A stretch of DNA of 64,000 nt, from assembly GCA_041861885.1 (NCBI GenBank), contig JBGVUE010000001.1:1662001-1726000 (forward strand), read 5' to 3'. How positions within the stretch are numbered: the first letter of the stretch is position 1; each line of letters begins with the position of its first letter. The position numbers were made by a program, and so were the translations under genes. The notes under the pieces were generated by a model that saw only the letters and a list, made by a program, of their open reading frames with translations, searched no databases and had not been told where the DNA came from. This DNA comes from Haloimpatiens sp. FM7315. GTDB taxonomy: Bacteria > Bacillota > Clostridia > Clostridiales > Clostridiaceae. Below are positions 19,686 through 28,943 of the stretch, piece by piece.

Positions 19686-20385
19686 CACTCTCCTCCTATC
19701 ATGCATAACGCTTCTTTTGCTGCATTTTGTTCCGCTTCTTTTTTGCTATATCCTTCACCTTTTCCAAAGGTTTTATCATTCACAAACACTTGCATAAAGA
19801 ACTTTCTTCTGTGAGGTGGTCCGTCGTAGCCAATTAAATCATAAGATATATTTACTTCACCGTTTTTCTGAAGTTTTTCTTGAAGTTTAGTTTTATAATC
19901 CAAAATAATTTCATTTCTAACAGCTTTTATAATATTTTCATCTAAAATCCTTATAACAAAATTTTTAGCTTCTTCAAATCCCTTTTCTAAATAAACAGCT
20001 GCAATTATAGCCTCTACACAATCAGAAAGGATAGATACCCTAGTTCTTCCACCAGTAAGTTCCTCTCCTTTACCCATATTTATATGTTCTCCAAGTTGCC
20101 ACTTTTGAGCTACACTGTGAAGAGAATTTTCACATACAATTAAAGCCCTTATTTTAGTTAATTCCCCTTCAGTTTTAGAAGGATATTTTTTAAATAGAAA
20201 CTGGGATATACTAAGTTCAAGAACCGCATCCCCTAAAAATTCTAATCTTTCATTATATTTCACATTTTTCTTATGATTTGTATAAGAACTATGAGTTAAA
20301 GCAACATCTAATAAATTTTTATTTTCAAAAGCAACTCCTATCTTATCCTCTACTTCTTCTATCATTTTTTTCTTAATAATTCCAT
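19685..20385 (-). CDS. rnc: Ribonuclease III (probable break in codons 6-8)
   Basis: A double-strand-specific endonuclease for rRNA and mRNA maturation. The catalytic signature NERLEFLGDAVLELSIS is present, with the second acidic cluster (SDCVEAIIAAVYLE) and a C-terminal dsRBD (PHRRKFFMQVFVNDKTFGKG ... KEAEQNAAKEAL). The uninterrupted frame begins at ATG 20365, which has no SD nearby. One base added to the T7 run 20365-20371 joins it to ATG 20385 (MELLRKK...), which has GGGAG 9 bases upstream. I take 20385 as the true start. The preceding leader holds a long hairpin (see separate entry). Confidence 0.95.
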
Positions 20386-20408
20386 ATATCTAATCTCCCT
20401 CTAAATAG

Positions 20409-20455
20409 AGTTTATTCTTCAATTTGCACAATACATGTAAATTCAAGAATAAACT
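20409..20455 (-). promoter_or_regulatory. Long hairpin in the rnc leader
   Basis: Two 17-base arms (20409-20425 and 20439-20455), built on AGTTTATTCTT, pair with a single G-G mismatch around a 13-base loop. No U run follows, so it is not a terminator. It ends 24 bases before the rnc start, just before the SD. In other bacteria RNase III cuts a stem in its own leader to limit its synthesis; this hairpin is a candidate for that. Function is inferred. Confidence 0.6.
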
Positions 20456-20476
20456 ATACTTTTTTCAGTTTTTTGT

Positions 20477-20495
20477 AATTTAAATAAGCTCTCAA
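20477..20495. repeat. 19-bp direct repeat, copy 2
   Basis: Identical to 18229-18247, but here no partner arm lies nearby, so it is a half-stem. It lies in the acpP-rnc spacer. Such an orphan may be a remnant of a moved or duplicated terminator. Confidence 0.65.
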
Positions 20496-20536
20496 AAATA
20501 AAATTGATAAATTATAATAAAGCATATTTAAACAAA

Positions 20537-20568
20537 TCAAAAAACTTAAGTCCCGCATAAAACGGGAC
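20537..20568 (-). terminator. Rho-independent terminator of acpP
   Basis: GTCCCG (20550-20555) pairs with CGGGAC (20563-20568) around a 7-base loop. On the minus strand it is followed by TTAAG and a run of six U. It lies just after the acpP stop. Confidence 0.88.
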
Positions 20569-20574
20569 CTATAA

Positions 20575-20805
20575 TTAATCTTCTACATGTTGCTTTATAT
20601 ATTCAACAACATCTCCAACAGTAGCAACTTTTTCAGCATCTTCATCTGGAATTTCAATATCGAATTCCTCTTCTAAAGCCATTATAAGTTCAACTATGTC
20701 AAGTGAATCAGCTCCCAAGTCATCTACAAAAGAAGAACCCATTGTTATCTCTTCTTGATCCAAACTAAGTTGATCAGCTATTATTTTTTTTACTCTTTCA
20801 AACAT
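20575..20805 (-). CDS. acpP: Acyl carrier protein
   Basis: 76 residues, acidic and helical. The Ser of the DSL motif ([18 protein letters not shown]) takes the 4'-phosphopantetheine arm that carries fatty acyl intermediates. A strong AGGAGGTG site precedes the ATG. It follows plsX, with which it supplies acyl groups for phospholipid synthesis, and is followed by its own terminator. Confidence 0.97.
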   Translation of the reverse strand: MFERVKKIIADQLSLDQEEITMGSSFVDDLGADSLDIVELIMALEEEFDIEIPDEDAEKVATVGDVVEYIKQHVED

Positions 20806-20902
20806 TTTATTTTCACCTCCTAAAAAAATCTACAAATAGATAATATTATATAAAATGAATATCGTCAATATAATAATATCATCAATTATAATTATTTTAT
20901 TC

Positions 20903-21906
20903 CTATTTTTCAAATGTTTCACTTTCAATTTGAGATTTTATCTTATCAATAATAGAGTTATCATAAAATTTAATGGCTTGACCTATAGCATTTTTCATAG
21001 CTTTTGCATCTGAGCTACCATGAGCTTTTATGCATATACCATCCACTCCTAAAAAAGCTGCTCCACCATATTCTTTGTAATCAAACTTTTTCTTAAAATC
21101 TCTAAACACAGGTTTTAGTAAAAATCCCCCTAACTTTGTTAAAAACGAACCCATAATACCTTCTTTAATTGTAGATAATATAACAAAAGCAGCTCCTTCA
21201 AAAGTTTTGAGTACTGTGTTTCCAACAAAGCCATCACAAACTAATATATTAGTATCACCGCTTATTACTTCTCTAGGTTCAATATTGCCAACAAAATTTA
21301 AAGAACTTTCTTTTAAAAGTTTATGAGATTCTTTTGTAAGGGAATTTCCTTTTTCTTCTTCAGTTCCAATATTTATTAATCCTACTGTAGGATTGTTAAC
21401 TTTCATTATGTTCTCAAAATAAACTTTCCCCATATAAGCAAATTGAAGCAAATTTATAGGCTTACATTCTGCATTGGCTCCACAATCTATAAGCATTGAT
21501 GGTCCATTCTTACCTGGGAGTATAGGTGCTATAGCAGGTCTATCTATACCTTTAATTCTTCCAATTATAAAAAGTCCCCCAGCCATAAAAGCTCCTGTGC
21601 TACCTGCTGAAATAACAGCATCTGCTTCTTTGTCTTTAACCATCTTTAAAGCTCTGGCTAAGCTAGAATCTTTTTTCTTCTTATAGCCATAACAGGATGC
21701 TCATTATTACTTATAATCTCTTTTGCATCTACTACTTTTATTCTGTTTTTGTCATATGTATAATTACACAATTCTTCGTTAATTATACTTTGAGGTCCAG
21801 TAATAATCACTTCTAAAGAATTATATTCTTTTATAGCATTAATACACCCTTCTATTACTGAATTCGGGGCATTATCTCCACCCATTCCATCAATTACTAT
21901 CTTCAT
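20903..21906 (-). CDS. plsX: Phosphate acyltransferase PlsX (frame broken once)
   Basis: Converts acyl-ACP and phosphate to acyl-phosphate, the first step of glycerophospholipid synthesis with PlsY. It opens [20 protein letters not shown] and continues after the break with [29 protein letters not shown] and [14 protein letters not shown]. One base added in the T6 run 21671-21676 joins the halves ([18 protein letters not shown]). About 334 residues. The start at 21906 has GAGG 9 bases upstream; the longer reading from 21921 is not conserved. It lies between rpmF and acpP, as usual. Confidence 0.95.
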
Positions 21907-21966
21907 AATATTTAACCTCACTTATAAATCTTATATATAGAGTTATTATATACTTTTTTATGTAAA

Positions 21967-21998
21967 AATAAAAGAAAGTCATGTGACTTTCTTTTATT
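21967..21998 (-). terminator. Terminator of rpmF
   Basis: A perfect 15-base stem (21967-21981 with 21984-21998) containing AAAGAAAGTCA overlaps the rpmF stop and ends in a U-rich tail (TTTTATTTTTA) on the minus strand. Confidence 0.85.
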
Positions 21999-22179
21999 AT
22001 TTTTCAGTTGAAACAACTTCTTTATTTTTGTAATATCCACAATTTGGACATACTCTATGACTAAGTTTCATCTCATGACACTGAGGACATTCAACTATTC
22101 CTGGTGCACTTAATTTAAAAGTTTGTGCTCTTCTTGAATCTCTTTTTGATTTTGAAGTCTTTCCCTTTGGATTACCCAT
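21997..22179 (-). CDS. rpmF: 50S ribosomal protein L32 (zinc-type)
   Basis: 60 residues: [19 protein letters not shown], then a zinc ribbon [19 protein letters not shown] with two CxxC pairs, so this is the zinc-dependent C+ form. The ATG follows a GGAGGTG site at the end of the YceD-family gene, a pairing seen across bacteria. Confidence 0.97.
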   Translation of the reverse strand: MGNPKGKTSKSKRDSRRAQTFKLSAPGIVECPQCHEMKLSHRVCPNCGYYKNKEVVSTEK

Positions 22180-22693
22180 TTATAAACACCTCCTTAATTA
22201 GCAGAAAAAAATCTTTAAGCTTAGACAATCTAGGATCTACATCCTCTTCTTTGCAAGTACAATCTGAAAAATTCAAATTTGTTCCGCAAATCTGACATAA
22301 GCCCTTACAATCTTCTCTGCAAAGTCTCTTTATAGGTAATGATATAATAATATTATTTATAATTATATCGGTCAAATTTAATTTATTATTATCTATAAAG
22401 ATGATATCATCATCTTCATTATCATACTTATCAGATAGTCTTTCTTGAAAATCCATATCAAATTGATAATTGAATTTTTCTAAGCATCTTGAGCATGTAA
22501 GCTTTAATACTCCAACTACATGTGCTTTTAAAACAAGCTGTTCATCTAGTAAACGTACAGATCCAGTTACTTTCATAGGCTCTATGACCTGAACTATCTC
22601 ACCGCCATCACTAAACTCTGATAGTTTCAAAATAAAATTAAATTCTTCCCTTTCTACCCTTTTCTTTAATACATCAGATACATTTATTATCAT
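22172..22693 (-). CDS. yceD: YceD/DUF177-family protein upstream of rpmF
   Basis: Implicated in 23S rRNA accumulation, and in plants and bacteria always near L32. It has a central CSRCLEKF (CxxC) and a second cluster [13 protein letters not shown] with [11 protein letters not shown] near the end, the family signature. The start at ATG 22693 follows GGGGTG. The raw frame ends at 22172 and overlaps rpmF by 8 bases. One extra base in the A7 run 22205-22211 would instead end the protein KDFFSAN at 22194, immediately before the rpmF SD, which is the more natural end. Confidence 0.88.
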   Translation of the reverse strand: MIINVSDVLKKRVEREEFNFILKLSEFSDGGEIVQVIEPMKVTGSVRLLDEQLVLKAHVVGVLKLTCSRCLEKFNYQFDMDFQERLSDKYDNEDDDIIFIDNNKLNLTDIIINNIIISLPIKRLCREDCKGLCQICGTNLNFSDCTCKEEDVDPRLSKLKDFFLLIKEVFING

Positions 22694-22732
22694 ATAAAGC
22701 ACCCCATATAAATAATTACAAGAAACAACATT

Positions 22733-22761
22733 ATTATATAAGCACCTTCAATAAAAGTCAA
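22733..22761 (-). promoter_or_regulatory. Sigma-A promoter of the yceD-rpmF-plsX-acpP cluster
   Basis: TTGACT (minus strand 22756-22761) and TATAAT (22733-22738) with a 17-base spacer. The leader to yceD is about 35 bases. Confidence 0.78.
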
Positions 22762-22863
22762 GTTTTATTTTAATGTTATTTAGATTCTGGACAAAAATCA
22801 AATCAATGTAATTCAATTACTTAAATATATTTTTTAATATACTAATTAATTGAAATAACAATC

Positions 22864-22896
22864 TTAACTGGCAATATAATTAACATTGCCAGTTAA
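22864..22896 (-). terminator. Stem-loop after ackA
   Basis: TTAACTGGCAAT (22864-22875) pairs perfectly with ATTGCCAGTTAA (22885-22896) around a 9-base loop, immediately after ackA on the minus strand. The U run behind it is weak (AAGATTGTTATTT). Confidence 0.6.
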
Positions 22897-22903
22897 TTAA
22901 AAA

Positions 22904-24099
22904 TTATTTATTCTTTACTAATTCTACAGTATCTCTTGCTATCATTAACTCTTCATTTGTTGGTATTACATATATCTTAACCCTAGAATCTTCAGTACTT
23001 ACTTCTACTGCTTTTCCTCTTACATTGTTTTTCTCTTTGTCAAGTTTTATTCCTAAGAATTCTAATCCTTCACATATTTCTTCTCTTGAAGAGATTGAAT
23101 TTTCACCTAGACCTGCTGTAAATACTAAGCAATCAATTCCACCCATTGCAGCTGCATAAGAACCAATATATTTTCTAACTCTATAGTGGAATACATCTAA
23201 AGCTAACTTAGCTCTATGATTTCCGTTTTTAGCTGCATCTTCTATATCTCTAAAATCACTACTTACTCCTGATAATCCTAAAACTCCTGACTTTTTGTTC
23301 ATTAGATTATCCATCTCTTCTGGTGATAATCCTTCAGCTTTCATTATGTAAGGTACAATAGCAGGGTCCATATCTCCACATCTTGTTCCCATAACTAATC
23401 CTTCTAGTGGAGTTAATCCCATTGATGTATCTACACATTTTCCATCAACTACAGCTGAGCAGCTTGCACCATTTCCTAAATGGCAAGTTACCATTTTAAT
23501 ATTTTTGCATCTTTACCCATCATTTCTGCTGCTTTAAGAGAAACAAATTTATGAGAAGTACCATGAGCACCATATCTTCTTACGCTATGTTTTGTATACA
23601 TTTCATATGGTAAGGCATACATATAAGCTTTTTCAGGCATAGTTTGATGAAATGCAGTATCAAATACAACTACCATTGGTGTTGTTGGCATTAAAGTTCT
23701 GCAAGCATTTATTCCAACTATATGAGCTGGGTTATGAAGTGGTGCTAATTTTATACATTCTTTTATGTTTTCAACTACTTCATCAGTAACTATTACAGAT
23801 TTAGAATAAATATCTCCACCAGAAACTATTCTATGACCTACTGCAGCTATTTCACATACATCGTTAATAACTCCATGATCTTTGTTTACTAAAGCATTTA
23901 ATACTAGTTCTACTGCTACCTGATGATCTTTCATAGGAGTCTCTAAAACGAATTTATCTCCTTTTCCTTTGTGAGTTAATATAGAACCTTCTATACCTAT
24001 TCTCTCAACTAAACCTTTAGCTAGTACATTTTCATTTTCCATATCGATTAATTGATATTTTAATGATGAACTACCACAATTAATTACTAATACTTTCAT
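22904..24099 (-). CDS. ackA: Acetate kinase (frame broken once)
   Basis: Converts acetyl-phosphate and ADP to acetate and ATP, the main ATP-yielding step of clostridial acetogenesis. N-terminal [17 protein letters not shown], catalytic region [12 protein letters not shown] and [14 protein letters not shown]; after the break [27 protein letters not shown] and [11 protein letters not shown]. One base added in the T4 run 23494-23497 gives [11 protein letters not shown]. About 398 residues, the family norm. ATG 24099 has GGAGG upstream. It follows pta after 46 bases, the usual pta-ackA operon. Confidence 0.96.
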
Positions 24100-24145
24100 A
24101 AAAAAATCCTCCCAATCTATTATATATAATATTTAAATATTTTAG

Positions 24146-25147
24146 CTATTTTATATTTTGTGCTTGAACTGCAGTAACTGCTACTACATTAACAATATCT
24201 TCTGCGCTACATCCTCTTGATAAATCGTTTATTGGCTTTGCAAATCCCTGACAAATAGGTCCTATGGCTTCTGCATTAGCAAATCTTTGAACTAATTTAT
24301 ATCCAATATTTCCTGCCTGTAGATCTGGAAATATTAAAACATTTGCTTCTCCAGCTACTTTGCTATTTGGTGCTTTCTGGCTAGCAACTTTTTTTACTAT
24401 AGATGCATCTAGTTGTAATTCACCATCAATTTGCATATCTGGTCTCATTTTTTTTGCTATTTCTGTAGCATTTCTAACCTTATCAACTAATTCATGTGAA
24501 GCACTTCCCATAGTTGAAAAAGAAAGCATAGCAACTTTAGGTTCAACACCACATAAGTTTTTTGCTGTTTCAGCTGTAGAAATAGCAATTGAAGCTAGTT
24601 GTTCTTCATTTGGATTAGGGTTTACAGCACAATCTGAAAACAATAACATTCCAGATTCACCATATCCACAGTTTGGCACCATCATTATAAACGCACTTGA
24701 AACAACGTTTGTCCCTTTTGCAGTCTTAATAATCTGAAGTCCCGGTCTTAATAAATCCCCAGTAGTATGAACTGCACCTGAAACCATTCCATCTGCATGA
24801 TTCATTTTTACCATCATAGTTCCAAAATATAGCGGATCTTTTATTATTTGAGTAGCTTTTTCAATAGTCATACCTTTTTTCTTTCTAAGCTCACAAAATT
24901 CATTTACATAAGAATCAAAGTTCTCTGATGCCTCAGGTTCTTCAATTTGAGCATTAGATATATCCACTTTTAGATCTTTCGCTTTTTCTAATATATTATT
25001 TTTGTTACCAACTAATATAACCTTAGCTAGACCTTCTTTTAATATTTTTTCTACTGCTACTATAGTTCTTTCTTCCTCGCCTTCTGGTAGAACAATAGTT
25101 TTTAAATCATTTTTTGCAAGCTTCCAAATCTTATTCATCAGTTCCAT
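24146..25147 (-). CDS. pta: Phosphate acetyltransferase
   Basis: Converts acetyl-CoA and phosphate to acetyl-phosphate for AckA. A short form (333 residues) without the N-terminal regulatory domains of enteric Pta. Motifs: IVLPEGEEERTI, DGMVSGAVHTTGDLLRPGLQ, PNCGYGESGMLLFSDCAVNP and FPDLQAGNIGYKL. The start at ATG 25147 has AGGAG 8 bases upstream; the in-frame start at 25165 lies in the leader. It is divergent from tmcAL, whose enzyme consumes acetate. Confidence 0.96.
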   Translation of the reverse strand: MELMNKIWKLAKNDLKTIVLPEGEEERTIVAVEKILKEGLAKVILVGNKNNILEKAKDLKVDISNAQIEEPEASENFDSYVNEFCELRKKKGMTIEKATQIIKDPLYFGTMMVKMNHADGMVSGAVHTTGDLLRPGLQIIKTAKGTNVVSSAFIMMVPNCGYGESGMLLFSDCAVNPNPNEEQLASIAISTAETAKNLCGVEPKVAMLSFSTMGSASHELVDKVRNATEIAKKMRPDMQIDGELQLDASIVKKVASQKAPNSKVAGEANVLIFPDLQAGNIGYKLVQRFANAEAIGPICQGFAKPINDLSRGCSAEDIVNVVAVTAVQAQNIK

Positions 25148-25185
25148 GATAACCTCTCCTTTCAAATAAAAAAATACACAATAAT

Positions 25186-25215
25186 ACTATAACCCTTTCT
25201 TCATATATTTTTCAA
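25186..25215 (-). promoter_or_regulatory. Promoter of pta-ackA
   Basis: TTGAAA (minus strand 25210-25215), an 18-base spacer and TATAGT (25186-25191). It lies about 40 bases before the pta start. Confidence 0.6.
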
Positions 25216-25328
25216 TAGTATAATGATAATTTTTCTGCAATATGTTATATTTTTAGATGTACAAAATTCAAAAATATATAATTTTAGGGTTATATATATA
25301 AATATTACTACATAATTTATTATTATTT

Positions 25329-25357
25329 TTGATGTTTATATAATTTTATATTATAAT
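25329..25357 (+). promoter_or_regulatory. Promoter of tmcAL
   Basis: TTGATG (25329-25334), a 17-base spacer and TATAAT (25352-25357), about 42 bases before the tmcAL ATG. Confidence 0.65.
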
Positions 25358-25398
25358 TACCTTATTTAAAACATTATTAAGTGAAAGGAAGAAACAAT

Positions 25399-26619
25399 AT
25401 GAAAATCTGCGGAGTAATAGTAGAATATAATCCTTTTCATAATGGACATATTTATCATTTAAAAAAAGCCAGAGAACTTACGAATTGTGACGCTGTTTTA
25501 GCTGTAATGAGTGGAAATTTTGTTCAAAGAGGTATGCCTTCTATTATGGATAAGTGGAAAAGGGCAAAGTTAGCTTTAAATAATGGTGTAGATCTGGTTC
25601 TTGAATTACCTTCTATTTATAGCCTATCCTCTGCTGAATTTTTTGCCTTTGGCGCTGTAAGTCTTTTAAATGGTTTAAACATAGTTTCTGATCTTTGTTT
25701 CGGAAGCGAATGCGGAGATTTAAATATTTTGCATGAAATTGCAAAAATATTAAACCTTGAACCCTATGAATATACAACTATTTTAAAAAAGCATTTAAAT
25801 AAAGGGTTAAGTTACCCCCTTGCAAGAAACAATGCACTTAAAGAGTTTATTTTAAGAGATACAGCAAAATCTTCAATAGATTTTGCTAGTATATTAAATA
25901 ACTCAAATAATATATTAGGAATTGAATACTGCAAAAGTCTATTAAAATTAAATAGCTCAATTAACCCTATAACAATAACTAGAAAAGGGTGTAATTACAG
26001 TGATTTAATTTTATCACAAGAGTTTTCAAGTGCTTCTGCAATAAGAAATTACTTAAAAAATAAAAGTGATTTAAACCATCTTGAAAACTTTATACCAAAA
26101 GACCTATATGCTTCATTAGTTCAGCTACAAAAACAAAACTACAATTTAACTTTTGGTGAAAATATGTTCCCTTATATAAAATATAAACTACTTACAGAAA
26201 ACAATTGCTTAAAAAAACTGCCTGATGTTTCTGAAGGACTAGACCATAAAATTATTAAAGAAATATATAAATCAAATTCCCTTGAAGAACTAATATTAAA
26301 TATAAAAAGCAAAAGATATTCCTACACTAGAATAAATAGAATTTTAGCTCAAATATATATTGGATTTGATAATTACAATACTAAAGAGTTAAGGAAGGTT
26401 CCTTGTCCTTATGCTCGCGTTTTAGGTTTTAATAAAATCGGTCAAAGGGTTCTAAAAGAATTAAAATCAAATAGTTGCCTTCCTATTATAACTAAAATCC
26501 CTAAAAATACAAATAATACATTGAATTTGGATATTTTATCAACGAAAGCATATAGCATACTAAACCCTTCCGTCTCTCCTACTAGCGATTATATTATAAG
26601 TCCTACAATAGTCAAGTAG
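25399..26619 (+). CDS. tmcAL: tRNA(Met) cytidine acetate ligase TmcAL
   Basis: Forms N4-acetylcytidine at the wobble base of elongator tRNA(Met) from acetate and ATP, and was formerly annotated as nucleotidyltransferase YlbM. The nucleotidyltransferase HxGH region is plain in GVIVEYNPFHNGHIYHL, and VMSGNFVQRGMPSI follows, the family core. 406 residues. The start at 25399 has AAGGAAG upstream; the frame could begin earlier at 25381, but without a site. It stands alone, divergent from pta-ackA, and has its own promoter and terminator. The context links an acetate-using enzyme to acetate-making enzymes. Confidence 0.93.
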   Translation: MKICGVIVEYNPFHNGHIYHLKKARELTNCDAVLAVMSGNFVQRGMPSIMDKWKRAKLALNNGVDLVLELPSIYSLSSAEFFAFGAVSLLNGLNIVSDLCFGSECGDLNILHEIAKILNLEPYEYTTILKKHLNKGLSYPLARNNALKEFILRDTAKSSIDFASILNNSNNILGIEYCKSLLKLNSSINPITITRKGCNYSDLILSQEFSSASAIRNYLKNKSDLNHLENFIPKDLYASLVQLQKQNYNLTFGENMFPYIKYKLLTENNCLKKLPDVSEGLDHKIIKEIYKSNSLEELILNIKSKRYSYTRINRILAQIYIGFDNYNTKELRKVPCPYARVLGFNKIGQRVLKELKSNSCLPIITKIPKNTNNTLNLDILSTKAYSILNPSVSPTSDYIISPTIVK

Positions 26620-26654
26620 AAGCTTTTATATTTTATAAAAGCTTCTACTTTTAC
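26614..26654 (+). terminator. Rho-independent terminator of tmcAL
   Basis: A 17-base perfect stem (26614-26630 with 26634-26650) containing GTAGAAGCTTTTATA and a 3-base loop, followed by TTTTA. It overlaps the tmcAL stop. Confidence 0.85.
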
Positions 26655-26740
26655 ATAAGTTATTTTATAATTTATATTTAGTAATATTAGTTTATTAAAA
26701 TTATATAATTATATTGTGTACTAATATAAAGAGGTTTATA

Positions 26741-27921
26741 ATGAAAATATTTTTCTATGTTTTAATATCTGCAATTTTCCTTTTAATTTTATTACTTAGT
26801 AAAGAATATAAACTAAACAAAATAATTACCCTTATATGTTCAATACTAATTATAAAAATAGCCTACAATCCAGCATTAAGTATTATAGGCACATTAAATG
26901 GTGCAAAATTATTTTTTAATTCAGTTTTTGCTTCATTATTTCCATTTTTAATAATTACCAACATGTTAATGTATTATGATGGAATAAATATCTATTCAAA
27001 ACTTTTAGGTAGCATACTATGTACTCCTTTTAATCTTCCAAAACAATGTAGTTTTCCAATTATAATCAGTGCCTTATGTGGATACCCTTTAGGAGCAAAA
27101 TTTTCCTGTGATCTATATGAAGAAGGATTAATTGACGAAAAAACCTTCTATAGACTTGTGGCTATAGCTTCTAACGGAAGCCCACTTTTTATAATTGGAA
27201 CTGTAGGAATTGCTATGTTGAAAAACTATACATTTGGATGTATTCTTCTTATATCAAATTATTTATCCTGCATAGCTATAGCAATACTAAGTCGCAAAAA
27301 CTTTAATCAAAATTACAAAGTTAAAAAACCCTTAATAAAAAAAGATTCTAGTCAGAATTTTGGTATCGCACTAAAAAAAGTGTAGAGAACTCATTGTACA
27401 CAGTTTTATCTATAGGCGGATTTATAACACTATTTTCAGTTATCATAACCTTATTACAAAATGATGAATTATTCAACTATATTATATATACATTTAGCTC
27501 ACTATTAGGTATTTCAAATAAGATTTTAAATGGAATAATTCTTGGACTACTAGAAATGACAAACGGCTGCAATATTGTAAGTAGCTGTACTATGCATGCC
27601 CCGCTAAAATTAATTGTTCTTAGCTTTTTTATATCTTTTAGTGGTTTTTCTATAATATCTCAAGTTTATTCTTTTTTATATAAATTCAATTTTCCAATGA
27701 AAAAGTATATAAAATCCAAAATAATTCAAGGCTTCTTTAGCTCTATGTTTACATTAATAATATATAAAATTATGTATATAAATAAATCAATAAGTACATT
27801 TAAATACGATGGATTTAATAATATACATGAATTTAATTCTGCAGTTTTCATTTTATGCTTTATAATTTTAATTATTCCAAAACTAATAAATAGTCTAAAG
27901 AATCTATTTAATATTTCTTAA
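26741..27921 (+). CDS. ylbJ: Sporulation integral membrane protein YlbJ (frame broken once)
   Basis: A polytopic membrane protein needed for spore cortex formation in Bacillus, controlled there by sigma-E. Hydrophobic throughout, with the conserved CGYPLGAKFSCDLYEEG and NGSPLFIIGTVG, and after the break LLEMTNGCNIVS. One base added in the A run 27373-27379 joins the two halves (ALKKSVENSLYTVLSIGGF). About 393 residues. The start at 26741 (MKIFFYVL) follows AGAGG; the in-frame start at 26714 lies in the leader. Its end overlaps the oppositely oriented next gene by 18 bases. Confidence 0.9.
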
Positions 27922-28428
27922 CTCCATTATGTTTTCTCTTATGGTTTTGTTAGTATCTTCCATTTGTTTTGATAAATTATTCAAAGATTTCTCCACTTCA
28001 CTATGAACTGCGTTTAACATTTCGTTTCCATACTTGTTTATTTGATCTTGTAAATCATTTAAAACAAAATCAGCATAATCAATAGCCCCTAGTCTAAGAT
28101 CTTTAGCATTTTTTTGGGCTGAAGCTATAATAGTTTCAGCTCTCTCTTGAGCCTCTTTGGTTACACTATGTCTTTCTATCTCTTTTTTTAATAAATTCAT
28201 CTTTTCTTTTTTTAATATCTCAGCTTCCTGTTGGGCTTCTCCTAAAATTCTATTTTTCTCTTCACATATCCATTTGGCTTTTTTAAATTCATCAGGCATT
28301 AAATTAATAATTCTTTCAACAATATCCATTACTTCATTCTTATTTACAACAACCCTACCAGGGACTATAAATTTAGGAGAATTATCTAATACATCTTGAA
28401 GATATTCTAATAATTCTATAACATCCAT
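27904..28428 (-). CDS. Coiled-coil protein, ATP-synthase-subunit-like (function unknown)
   Basis: 175 residues, hydrophilic and helical. An N-terminal 60-residue part (MDVIELLEYLQDVLDNSPKF ... VMDIVERIINLMPDEFKKA) is followed by a long coiled coil rich in Glu, Lys and Ala (about 60-165). Clostridial homologues next to coaD are often labelled 'ATPase' because the coil resembles ATP synthase subunit b or E, and the layout resembles DivIVA-family/SepIVA division proteins. There is no nucleotide motif. Start ATG 28428 (AGGAG 9 bases upstream). It follows coaD with a few bases between, so it is in the rsmD-coaD operon. Confidence 0.75.
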   Translation of the reverse strand: MDVIELLEYLQDVLDNSPKFIVPGRVVVNKNEVMDIVERIINLMPDEFKKAKWICEEKNRILGEAQQEAEILKKEKMNLLKKEIERHSVTKEAQERAETIIASAQKNAKDLRLGAIDYADFVLNDLQDQINKYGNEMLNAVHSEVEKSLNNLSKQMEDTNKTIRENIMELRNIK

Positions 28429-28440
28429 ACCCCACATCTC

Positions 28441-28943
28441 CTATTTATAAAGATTATAAAAATTATTATCACCTATCTTATTTCTTATATCATCTATTAT
28501 TATATCTGGAACAAGTCCTTTTACACAACCACCAAACATAGCAACTTGCTTTACCGAAGATGAACTAAGATATGAGTATTTAGCATTCGTCATCATGAAA
28601 AAGGTTTCGATATCAGGATTTAATTTGTTATTCATAAGGGCCATTTGAAACTCATATTCAAAATCTGAAACAGCCCTTAACCCTTTAATTATAACTTTAG
28701 AATTATTTTTTTCATAAAATTCACCAAAAGGCCATTAAAACATTCAACCTTAACTTTAGGAAACTCTTTAATGCACTTTTCAATCATCAAAACTCTCTCA
28801 TTTATTTCAAACATGCCCTTTTTACTGGGATTAACTAATACTACTACTATTACTTCATCAAATATTTTTGACGCTCTTTTTATAATATCCAAATGTCCAT
28901 TAGTGATAGGGTCAAAACTTCCAGGATATACAGCTTTATTCAT
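28441..28943 (-). CDS. coaD: Phosphopantetheine adenylyltransferase (frame broken once)
   Basis: Fourth step of coenzyme A synthesis: joins AMP to 4'-phosphopantetheine. N-terminal [20 protein letters not shown] holds the TxGH nucleotidyltransferase motif, and the rest ([43 protein letters not shown]) is typical. One base added in the T7 run 28706-28712 links [15 protein letters not shown]. About 167 residues. The start at 28943 follows GGGAGG and overlaps the rsmD stop by 8 bases. Confidence 0.95.

Noticed and set aside
22864..22896. Riboswitch or operator after ackA
   Set aside because: It lies immediately after the ackA stop and is a simple perfect stem; best read as a terminator-like structure.
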